Assembly (NCBI GenBank): GCA_949152475.1
Contig: OX424566.1
Location: 12,175,177-12,239,176, forward strand
Origin: Terebella lapidaria
Taxonomy: Eukaryota; Annelida; Polychaeta; Terebellida; Terebellidae
DNA: 64,000 nt
Direction of reading: 5' to 3'
A model generated the notes under the pieces. That model had not been told where the DNA came from and ran no database searches. It was given only the letters and a program-made list of their open reading frames with translations. Both the position numbers and the translations under genes were made by a program. Positions 42,846 through 53,800 of this stretch are shown in pieces (positions within the stretch are counted from its first letter, which is position 1; each line of letters begins with the position of its first letter).

Positions 42846-44842
42846 TAACTGATAAGGATTATAATGGCCCTGCTATTAAGTTTCCCAGCTTTTATATTGA
42901 ATTCATATGAAATAACACCACTATCTAAAAGTTTATATTTCACATTAATTCAAATCATGATAATATTGATGATAAGCCTCGATCACCAATGTCTTTCGAA
43001 TAAAGAATTTCTTAACATGGCATTTTTCCTTCCAACAAAAAGTCCCCAGTTATGTAAAATGCCCATGTGATCAATATGCTAATTTTTGAAGTGGCCCGCA
43101 CATGTGGAGAATTCCATGGGTGACATAACACCACCATTTGCTGGAACCGTCTGTACATGTATATTGATGTGATGTGCTGCATATGGCCTCATGATTTGGC
43201 TACGGCAGCTGTTGCTGACGGAACTTGGTGACAAACTAACATTTTTACGGTGTCACCAGATGCCACGGACGACAGACCCGTGCATTGTGGATTTTTGCTA
43301 CAGTCACGGCACATGTTCCTGACTTATCATGCACTGTGACTAATCAATATAGAGTATAGTGGACATGGGGGGGGGGGGGGGGATGGGGAAGGCTTATGGG
43401 TGGGGCAATAAAGGAGGGTCTTGTTTGAAATTACCATTTTGAAGTTAATGTCACAAATCAAAAGGTATTGATTTGCTCAGATGTTGTTGATGTCATCTAC
43501 TAGATATTTTGTGTTCTTTCATGAAAATTTTTTATTCAGAACTTTTCTCGATAAATACCATACAAAAGTTTTCTTCATATAGATGAGATTTTCTGAATTT
43601 TTATATACTCGAATTCCATGTAGTTATTAAAATTTTTTTTATTAATTCACCCATTGTTTCGCCGTTGATGGTACTAACTGACAATGCAGATTTTCTTTGA
43701 ACTACAGTATATTCTTTTACAAGAATATATCATTGGGCATTTGTATAAGGCAATCGTAATTTTCTACTATTCAAATTTTCTGGTTTGGGGATGGGTAACG
43801 AGAACTTGGGGGGTGTGGGGGGGAGGCCATTAAATTTATGAGTGGATGGCTGTGCACATGGAGGGAAAATGGGGGAAATGAATTGCAGCTTGCCTCTGGT
43901 TATGTTTCAGTGCATTCAGAATTTTATTGACCATAATATGGATTTGTCCCGGTGTTTAACAGAATGAAATCAATGTTGCGTGGAGGTTTGCCCGTGCATG
44001 GCATTTTCTACGCAGAAAAATTACAGCTGTGTCGTATCAGTTGCCGTATCATGAATGTTTTCATACTTCCATCCTCTTAATAAATATCAATAATATTAAA
44101 GTAGCTTTCTATGTATATAATTGAAGTTCATGATATTTATTCAAGTTTTCCCGCTAAAACATGTAAAACTTTATGAAAACGAGAATCATCATACGCACAA
44201 TATTAGTAATATTGACATGCATTTATCAATCTTGTTTAAACAAAATGTTTGGAATACATTTTTTTTTGTACATGTACATGTATTGTAGTTTGTCGTTTAC
44301 GCTCAATCAACGCCAAGGTATTTACTTTTATTTCCACAGTGATTCCTAATATGCATCAGTGTCAATAGAGATAATAGATGCAGGTGGATTGATGTACTAA
44401 TATAAATAATATCGTTTTCTTTCTGCTTTTCTGTCAGAAATTGAACAGCATCTCCTATCTATTACCTATACAATTCATGTACTTTGATTTTTCTAAACTG
44501 TTTACATTCATTTTTGCTTGAAAATCAGTGAAAACACAAATCATTTTACTTTACATATTTAGCACTTTCACCTGCAAATGTTATTGTAGGAATGAAACTA
44601 AAGTATTGTTGCAATTTTGAACCAGAAAAAAAATTGTATACCAGTACACTCATATAGATAGATCCCAGGGAAAGATTGTAAATCGAAAATTGAGCAAATG
44701 CACAAAAAGGCATTCAGACTCAGAAATTTAACGATGGGGTGCATTTTAACATGGATGAGGTATGTCATTGCCAACATTTAAATTTTTTGACATTGCAGTC
44801 ACCATGTACATTTCAGCGTAGCACAAACACCTGTAAAAACTT

Positions 44843-44861
44843 GGGGGGGGGGGGGGGGGGG
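44843..44861 (+). repeat. G19 homopolymer
   Basis: Uninterrupted run of 19 G in intergenic DNA, about 30 bp before the 121-bp tandem repeat array. Confidence 0.9.
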
Positions 44862-44890
44862 AAGGGCATGCAGCCCCTCATGACAGAGTA

Positions 44891-45345
44891 TGGTTCCAAG
44901 TTGAAATTCAAAGTAAAAATTGACCAAAACTGCATTTCAATATGACGAAATTGGAGCTAGACCGAACTCATCGCCATAAGTTATATTTCAACTCATAATA
45001 TGTGCCAAACTTGGTTCCAAGTTGAAATTCAAAGTAAAAGATGACAAAAACTGCATTTCAAGATGACGAAATTGGAGCCAGATCGAACTTTTCACCACAA
45101 GTTATATTTCAACTCATAATATGTTCCAAACTTGGTTTCAAGTTTAAATTCAAACTAAAAGCTGACTAAAACTGCATTTCAAGATGACGAAATTGGAGCC
45201 AGATCGAACTTTTCACCATAACTTATATTTTAACTCATAATATGAGCCAAACTTGGTTTCAAGTTGAAATTCAAAGTAAAAGTTGACCAAAACTGCATTT
45301 CAAGATGACGAAATTGGAGCCAGATCAAACTTTTCACCATAAAAG
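44891..45345. repeat. Tandem array, 121-bp unit, about 3.8 copies
   Basis: Units start at 44891, 45012, 45133 and 45254 (word TGGTTYCAAGTT), an exact period of 121 bp. Each reads on through AACTGCATTTCAA, GATGACGAAATTGGAG and TTTCAACTCATAATATG. Units differ by a few substitutions. Confidence 0.93.
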
Positions 45346-45349
45346 TTCA

Positions 45350-45690
45350 CCATGTTTCTCATCTTAACTATTTTTATTGAGGTCAATAATAGACTTAACT
45401 AGTAAAAATAATGTTAACTTATTCGGTTACAGCCATGAAATCTTTACTGGACAGAACCTTTACCTTGTTGAGCCTAATAATAAATATTTCTTGCCTTAAC
45501 TATTTTTATTGTGGTCAATAATAGATTTAACAAGTAAAAATAATGTTAACTTATTCGGTTACACCCATGAAATCTCTACTGGACAGAACCTTTACCTTGT
45601 TGAGCTCAATAATAAATATTTCTCGTCTTAACTAATTTTATTGTGGTCAATAATAGACTTAACTAGTAAAACCAATGTTAACTTATTCGG
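45350..45690. repeat. Tandem array, 132-bp unit, about 2.6 copies
   Basis: CTTAACTATTTTTATTG recurs at 45363, 45495 and 45627, an exact period of 132 bp. Units share GTCAATAATAGA, GTTAACTTATTCGGTTACA and GGACAGAACCTTTACCTTG. It directly follows the 121-bp array but is unrelated to it. Confidence 0.93.
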
Positions 45691-46379
45691 TAATATTGTT
45701 CTGTTTTCACCAGAAACATCAGTTCTCTATTCTGAACAAGAATCCAGTGTCATAGGCTTTCATAGTACAGGTTATTGGCGTCATCACACATGTCAAAGTA
45801 GGTATTTTAATGGTCGAAATAAGTTAACCTCTTAACTAATCAACATTCATTCGATCATTCTGAAAAACAAAAGGTTTCTTGTGACGGTCTTTTTCATCGA
45901 GCCTGTGCGATTTCATCATCATTCATCGAAAACTCCCACCCGTAGGGCGTTCACAAACCATGTCTGTTAAACAGGCTAATTTGAGCCCAAAATGTGTCGC
46001 CAATCTGACAATTTGGTCGCTATGGCAACCAAAATCGATTGGTGTCGGGATCTTACCATAAGAAGTGTCTGTATAAAAAATTATTATAATCGGTTAAGAT
46101 TTGCAACTTGTAGCCCGTTCACAAGAAAGTGTCTGTGGACGCGGCGGTGGCGGCGCGACGAAGACAAATCCATAGTATCCGCCGAACTTTGTTCGGGGGA
46201 TACAATAATGCAGCTCCTGGATGAGAATACCAAACTCCGAGCAAACTCTGAGAGAAGTTACACAATACACAATCATGTATGGACGAAAAACTGAAATGCA
46301 TTGTGGCCACAAAACGTCCATGATACAAAATAAAGAAGATCATACAGGTATTTCTTGAGTCCAAAAAAAATGATCGCAC

Positions 46380-47765
46380 GGCTACATTCGGATCTTTTGA
46401 TACTAAAGCTGGAGCTGATAAAATGCAAAGAATACAGCTCCGACAATCCAGGGAAGAAAAATTGAAACAATGGAGTGAACAGGAGATGATGACCGTGAGT
46501 GCTGAACCATGTCCCCCAAGGATGGACATCCACAGCACACAAATCATGCATGTCGGAAACTGTTGCCAATTCCTATTGAGAGCAACGGGTTGTTCCAAAG
46601 TTTGCAACAATTCAATGGGACTCCAAGCTTTTGCAGTTGCTTAAGAATCCGAATGTGTCTGAGGAATGACTCATCATAGCTGTTGGAACTCAAACTGAAA
46701 CAAAACTGCTTGGCGTGCCTTCTTAATCAACCCAGAACTGTTAAGATCACCAGAAGTAACCTCATTCGTTCTGTACCAGAAAGACTGCCACACAAGGATA
46801 TTGATGAGCCACTGTCGGGACTGGACACTAGCCTGGATGACGAAGAGTCAAAAACGTTTTTGAGACAATCAAGTGTATAAACGTTCAAAATCTGGTCGAT
46901 TCAGGAATATCAGGAATTTATTGAGCTGCGTCTCCTTGTTGGAACAGCACATCAGCATGGAGGAGAGACGGTTCATCTCCTTTAAGCGACCTGGACTGGA
47001 GGTATGCATAAGCCCATGCAGGTGGATGACCAAGCTCCTGTATGCCATCAAAATCTGTTCGCTGCAGTAGTATATCAAGGCCTTGACTCTGGGGTTTCTG
47101 GTTGCAGGAAATCGACGAAGCGATGAGCGATGAAGCGATGTTACTGTTGAACTAGAGTCAAGGCCTCGATATGCTTATGGGTTTCTGCTGCAACTCATCT
47201 ATTCGCAGTGGTGGCTCAGCAATTGATGGCCATTGATACATGTATGACCTCAGGCTGTGAAAACAGCTCCTGAAGCATGAGGGTGTAGTTTTACGAGTCA
47301 GAGTGCAGGAGTGCTATCAAAACCTCGCAAAAGGCACCTGTGGTAACTCACAGAAGAGATGGTTCCATTGGCTCCACACCAGTGGCAGAAAGACGCGGTA
47401 CTGAAACCAGAATGCTTTGTCAACCCCATGAAGCATTTCGGCACTGTTTTTGGAAAACCAAAGTTTCCAGAAAGTGTTACAGCATCAACAACCTTGGCTG
47501 ACTTTGTGGAATCAGATTCATGGTTCCTGCTCCATACCTTGGAGGTGAATGCGGACTTCCTCACCACATTCACTGTAGAATACTGGGTTGACCAAGCAGC
47601 ATAAGAGTTGAAGGAGAGGATGGAACATATCCAAGCCATCAACGTGATGAATGATGTTGCAGAGATAGGAACGAAACTTAGTTCAGCATTATTGACATGA
47701 GGAGCACTACCAGGATGTGCCACAGGTGGTCAAGAGCGACCGCAAGGCAAAATCAAGGGAAAAGT
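46380..47765 (+). pseudogene. Decayed coding repeat, uncharacterised repetitive protein family
   Basis: Plus-strand fragments read like coding sequence but are broken by stops and frameshifts: KMQRIQLRQSREEKLKQW, then DIDEPLSGLDTSLDDEES, then PLAPHQWQKDAVLKPECF and NADFLTTFTVEYWVDQAA, then ERMEHIQAINVMNDVAEIG after a stop. The last part (DFL...W...VNDxAE.G) resembles the C-terminus of a multi-copy uncharacterised protein family that I recall from invertebrate genomes, probably transposon-linked. Function unknown; the identification is tentative. Confidence 0.45.
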
Positions 47766-48776
47766 GAAAAAACATTAGTGACTGAATATGTACCGGTACA
47801 CTCCCATGCACTCGATCAGTACTCAAGTATTCATTCATGAACCTCAATGAAAATACTCATGCTGGAGTACATTTAAAAAGTAATCATGCTTTCTGAGTCA
47901 AATTAATTTTTATATGATTTTATATAGATCTATATACATCCTCACATTGTTATCAATGAAGAAATAAATTTCAGGCTAGTGATTAATCTTGACTGAAATC
48001 AAACAATCGAGTGTACGTAAATATAAATACCAAATTACCCGGTACATTTATTTTCTGAGAAGGTCAATAAGTTTTAGTTCAGAACCACTACCGTAATATT
48101 CCCTGATGATCATCAATAAATTAGCTCAGAACAACTCGGCAACATTGAACTTGAAGCAGGGAACAAAATTAAATGTTCCTGTACTCAAGTATTTTTGGAA
48201 ATTGAGCACTTATACTCACTACTTCATGAAAATATCAAGCAGGCCAACTGCAGTATCCATATCCAGTATCCACACTCGATATATTATAAATAATTGTACC
48301 CCAAATTGTACATTGCATATTGCACATTGACATTGTTGCAGCATTTACATCACCACTTAGCAACAGCGCTGCTTCAAAACTCATGTAGGTAGCCCTACCG
48401 GTAATCTACACAATACACATCTATCGCTAACAACCATTCACACTTTCTACCGAACGGGCAGACTACTATACCTTTCATGATATAATATCATCCGTAATGT
48501 TGTGTATTGAGTATCCGGATTTGGCAAAATTTCAGATCACTACAATGTATTTTTTTGCCGTTTGAGTCCCGTTTCAACAGTCAGCAGTACTAGTATCCTT
48601 CAATTCAGTTCGAATCACCAGTTCACAAATTTGATTCATCCCAAACACGGACTCGCCTGTATGCCCTATTGATTTTTTCCTCTATATTTCGCTTTATGAC
48701 ATTCACACACAGTGGCAATGCTGGCATTTTTGATCCAATTCATCAGTGTATCGTCTGCTAAGCCGCCTGCCTCAGC

Positions 48777-48896
48777 AGCCAATAAGATCAATATCTCGAG
48801 CACGTGGCCACATGGTCACGCTTCGCTGCTCACGGACGCACCTGGCAGACCATGGAAGGCCTGCCACGACATGGTCTTCCGATTTTGGCGGGAAAA
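48777..48896. promoter_or_regulatory. Cluster of CCAAT, E-box and E2F-like motifs
   Basis: AGCCAATA (48777), CACGTG (48801) and TTTTGGCGGGAAAA (48883-48896, matching the classical E2F site) occur within 120 bp of locally GC-rich, CpG-containing DNA inside an AT-rich intergenic region. No gene start is recognised next to it. Confidence 0.3.
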
Positions 48897-50109
48897 TGTA
48901 AATTACCATATTGTATTAGTTTTCGCAAGTTTCCCATCGACTGGATATCCATTCATGCGCAAATAAAGTCAATTTCTCTTGATGGCAATAAAAAATGTGT
49001 GTGAGATTTTCAAATGTTGTTTTTAATTTCAGTGTGGCTACGGTTTGAAGTGGTGTGAGGTTTCACTTTCATTCACATAATATTCAAGAGAAGATATTCT
49101 GAAGCATAACCGGTAAATAAAGTTATAGATATGTAAACTGACGATGTAAAACTAGAAAATAGAAGTTTGATTTTAGGCATCAGCTGGTCATTAGCATACA
49201 TGAAATATCTTTGAAAATACGGTAGAAACTATACTGTGATTTTTCCAACTGGTTTACACCGGGTTTTTTTCTGCGATGCTAGATGGTATCGTATTATATC
49301 CTGGCATATACTTCATCTAGGAGTCGAACGGGCAATTTTCTGAATGATTTCAGACTTCTTTGGGACAGATTGGTAATCTACCCTATCACAGTAAACAGTA
49401 TCTTAGATATTTATTTGTTGGCATTTTGGTGACACCGAAACGACTTTCAATGATCTTGAATGCTCAAACGGAGTGTCTACCTCAACGCATGCAACTTCAC
49501 CACTTTAACAAATCACTTGACGATAAAGGGTCGCATCGAGAGTTGTTATGAATTAGAAGCCTATATAAGTTACGGTTATGCATACATTACATAGTTGAAT
49601 ATGTTGCATCATTATGTGACGTTGACATCAGATCAGTTAGAAAGTTGAAACCAACAAATCTCTACCCTAAAATGAGTAATTTGGAAACTGAAAACAAACC
49701 TATAAAAGTGAAACCTTGGAATTGTATGTTGAGCATAAATATATATTCATAGTTTAGTTGAGCTGAAAACTTTATATCTATACATGAATCGTAGTTTAAG
49801 TTTGAGAATCTTTCTTTAACGTAGTTCTCCACCATTTTGAGTACACATGACTTTAAATTAAGTCAAAAGACTTGAGCAACTGGTCAACAAGATGTTTATT
49901 TCAAAACAGAATGAGAAGTCATCTCAACTGTTCCAAAATCAGTACATTTTAAATTTCCAAAAGCATCTGAATACATGACAAAAGAGCAATTACAGAACTA
50001 GTAATTTGACAAACTGGTCTACATATCTGCATTTTGTAGAGTGGATCATACATTCCCTGATATGAATAGGAAGTTTTAACTTGTTTAAAACCAGTATTTA
50101 TTACATACC

Positions 50110-50318
50110 TACCTCTATAATAAACTCTTTGGGTAATCTTACCTTGGCATTCAAAGAAGAGGAGAGAGAAATGAATGTCACAAGAATTTTCTCAAAATTC
50201 CTGACATCCATCTCGAACTCGAAATTGAAGGAAATTACTCTCACACATCTCAGATTCCCCGCGGTGTAGATGTGACGTCACACCGGTCATATGATTGACC
50301 TTAACCGCCATTAATTTG
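50110..50318 (-). repeat. DIRS copy B right inverted terminal repeat (core)
   Basis: 209 bp, reverse complement of 56398-56606; same sequence as the copy A repeats. The right-specific tip extends to 50069. Confidence 0.9.
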
Positions 50319-50361
50319 CCCACCTGGTTAAGGCAGGGGAGGCGGGAGGGAGAATAATCGT

Positions 50362-50460
50362 GTTTATTATAGAGGTAGGTATGTAATAAATACTGGTTTT
50401 AAACAAGTTAAAACTTCCTATTTATTGCCATACCACTACCTCTATAATAAACTCTTTGGG
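50362..50460 (-). repeat. DIRS copy B internal complementary region
   Basis: Complements of the right and left tips joined head to tail (AACTTCC next to TATTTATTGCC), identical in design and essentially in sequence to copy A. Confidence 0.9.
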
Positions 50461-50800
50461 TTATATCAGAATAACCAAAGGAGGTGGGTTTAACCCTCTC
50501 CCGGGAATTTCATCACCGATGTGTGAGAGTAGGAAATATCCATTGAAAGTAGTAAATATTGTGTTTTACTTTTAAATTATAATTTTAAGTCGAAAATACA
50601 TATTTACAGGATATTTACAACTATACCATAATACACGCCTGAATTACCTTCAGATGCATGGAGACGAGCAGGGGCTCTGCAGAGGTGACTTCCTCTTGCA
50701 GAAGAACAAAAATTTCCCTCGCCAAAGAAGAGGAGCAACTCCCCTGGGAGTCGACCTCAGGTGCATCTGTACAGAGGCGTGCTGATCTATTTACAGGTAT

Positions 50801-53800
50801 CTACAGCTGGACTACACGCTCCGCCGCCACCAGTCGTCCAAGCTGGAGGCCGGAGTCATCCTCCCAAGCTAACTCCCTGAGATAGAAAGAAGTGAATGTG
50901 TTATGAGATTTCCAGGTACAGGCAGACATGACATCATTCAGAGACACTTTATTTGTAAAGGCAAGTGAAGCCGCGAGAGCCCTCACATCATGCGCTTTGA
51001 CTCTGAAACCTGTGGATTTTTTCGCCTGTGACTTTTCATAGCAAAATCTAACACACTTCTTGATCCAAGATGAGATCGTAGCAGGACGGATATCATTTGG
51101 AAAATCCTTAAGATAGGACACGAAAAGCAAACGCTTGCCGAGATGCAGCTCACGCGTACGATTAACGTAGATGCGGAGGGCTCGCACGGGACAAAGCTTC
51201 GCGTCTTCCTCCAGGCCCGGCCCCAGAGAAGGAGTCAGGGCGGGAATGGAAAAGCTCAATAATGGCGTACCTGCTAATTGAGTTTTGGCCAGAAAGGAGG
51301 GAATGACTCCGAGGAGAACCGAGGAGCCATCCGACTTCCACTTAACTTTGGAAAAGGACAGAGCGTGAAGCTCACTCCGTCGCTTCCCGGAAGCCAGAGC
51401 CAAAAGGAAGACCGTCTTAAACGTCAGCAACTTTAGTGAGGCCCGCTCAAGGGGTTCGAACGGATCTTTTCTTAAGACGTTGAGAACAAGCGATAGATCC
51501 CACTCAGGAACCGGGTTCCTAGCTTTCGGTCTTTCGATCTCGAAACTATTAATCAACGCAGTCAAACCTTGATCATGACCAAAATCGATCCCAAGTTTGG
51601 GTTTTAGAGTCTTCGCGATAGCCGTACGGTAACCCGCGATCGTGGATGGAGCTCGCCCTTCATTGAACTTTTCGAGAAGAAATTCGGAAATTAGGGGAGC
51701 ATCGACTCTGAAAGGACTAACCTTCCGGCGACGACACCAAGCACAGAAGGAAGTCCACTTCGATTGGTAGACTGCCAAAGAAGATTTTCGATTTGATCGG
51801 GCGATCCTAGCGGACACCTCCCTTGAAAATCCCTTCTTTCGGAAACATCGCTCGACAATATCCAGGCATGAAGCTTCAGACTTGCGGGAGCCTGATGAAA
51901 CATGCTGGAGCGAGGTTGTTTGAGGAGGTCCCACCGATCCGGAAGCTGACGAGGGAAGTCTACTATCAACTCCAGAAGGTCCGGGAACCACGACCTCTGC
52001 GGTAGACACGGAGCAATCAGCAGGAGGCGACACTGGTGAGTCCGAAACTTGGCGATCACCTTGTCCAACAACACCGCTGGGGGGTAAGCATACGCGTACA
52101 TGCCCTCCCAGGACGTCGACATCGCATCCACTGACATGGCCGTGGGATCGGGAATGGGAGACACAAACGAAGGAAGTTTGTGGTTCCACCGGGTCGCAAA
52201 CAAATCGACCATCGGCGTGCCCCATAGGCCGCAGAGAGATTGGAATACCCTGGGGGCAAGACTCCACTCCATGGCCTGGACCTGGCCCCTCCGGGAGAGG
52301 CGGTCCGCCCAAACATTCATATGACCAGGGATATGCCTCGCGAAAAGCGAAATACCCCGGTCGTGACACCAGAGCAGGAGGTCGATAGCGGCCTGGCACA
52401 GCGACTGGGACTTCGTACCGCCCTGCTTGTTGATGTAAGCGACAACGGTGGAGTTGTCGGTGGCCACCAACACAGCCTGATTGAGGAAATGTGTTTCCCA
52501 ATGCCTGAGAGCCAAGAACACAGCCTCCAGTTCCAACAGGTTTATGTGCCATTCCTGCTGAGACGAAGACCAGGTGCCCGAGACCTCGCTGTCGTCCCAG
52601 TGAGCGCCCCAGCCGTCCATACTGGCATCCGTAAATACGTGCCTGGATGGAAGCGGCCGGCGGAATGACGACCCTCGGAGCAGATTGACGGGATCCAGCC
52701 ACCATTGCAGATGGGAAACGACTTCCGGAGAGACCTGCACGAGCTGGGATCTGTCTCCCGTGACCTGGGACCATTGAGAGTGTAGATGCCGCTGCATAGG
52801 CCGCATGTGCAGGCGGCCCAACGGAACTAACTTTTCCGTGGACGCCAGCATCCCGAGAAGGGACTGCCAGCGTCTGGCCGTCTGTGGAATGCGACGAAGG
52901 AAGCCTTCTGACAGCACGGATAATTTTGACTGACGATCCAGCGTCGGCAACACAGTCTCTGAGGTAGTCTGATAACGATACCCCAAGAAGACGAAGTCTC
53001 GACGCGGTGACAAGTCGGACTTTTTTTGGTTGATTTTGAACCCCATCCGTGAGCATAGATTTACCACAAACTGTGCTTGGACGATCAGCGTTTCGCGACA
53101 ATGGTGCCGGATTAGCCAATCGTCGAGATATTGGTGGATAAAAATCCCCCGCTTGTGGGCGAGAATCTGGACTTCCCGAGCCACCATGGTGAAAATCCAC
53201 GGCGCTGTCGATAATCCGAACGGGAGCGCCCGAAACTGCCATACGCGGCCGAGATAGAGAAATCTCAGGTATTTGCGAACTGCAGGTTTCATTGGAATAT
53301 GGAAATAGGCATCTTTGAGATCGATCGTTACCACCCACGAATCGCGAGGCATGACTGAACGAACTTGCTCCGGCGTTTCCATGGAAAACGTCGGCACGAT
53401 TAAGAACTTGTTCAACGGAGAAAGATCTATCACTGGTCTCCAACCCCCCGACGCTTTGGGAACCACAAACAACACGCTGTAGAACCCGGGAGTGTCCCCG
53501 GGAGCAGGTTCTATCGCTTGTTTCTCGATCATCGCCGTTATCTCCTCGTGGAGAACACGGCGGCGTTCTGGATCGTTTGGAAGAGTGAAACCCCTTGGGA
53601 CGGGCGATAACGGTGGCAATTTCTCGAATTTCAGGCCGAATCCTCGACGGAGCGTCGAGACGACCCAGGGGCAAGCCCCGAGCCGCTCCCACTCTTTCCA
53701 AAACAGAATTAAACGAGCTCCTACGGGCTCGTCTGAGGAAGGAATATCGACCGAAACGAGCTGACCATGCAGCTCTTCTCGACACTCGAGCAAAGGATCC

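Larger units (their letters stand above)
41437..50068. other. Intergenic region between laminin and DIRS copy B
   Basis: 8.6 kb of AT-rich DNA with no intact gene seen on either strand. It contains the tandem repeats at 42586-42845, 44891-45345 and 45350-45690, poly-G runs at 43367-43382 and 44843-44861, a decayed coding repeat at 46380-47765, and a cluster of promoter-like motifs at 48777-48896. Around 45950-46200 lies a further dispersed-repeat-like stretch (GTCGCTATGGCAACC, GCCGAACTTTGTTCGG). Confidence 0.6.

Noticed and set aside
44891..45690. CRISPR-like or satellite array
   Set aside because: Units are contiguous with no unique spacers and the DNA is eukaryotic; these are two ordinary minisatellites.
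48712..48966. Small ORF with a hydrophobic start (MAMLAFLIQFISVSSA) as a secreted peptide gene
   Set aside because: No relatives recognised, an overlapping ORF in another frame, no supporting splice structure, and it overlaps the motif cluster.
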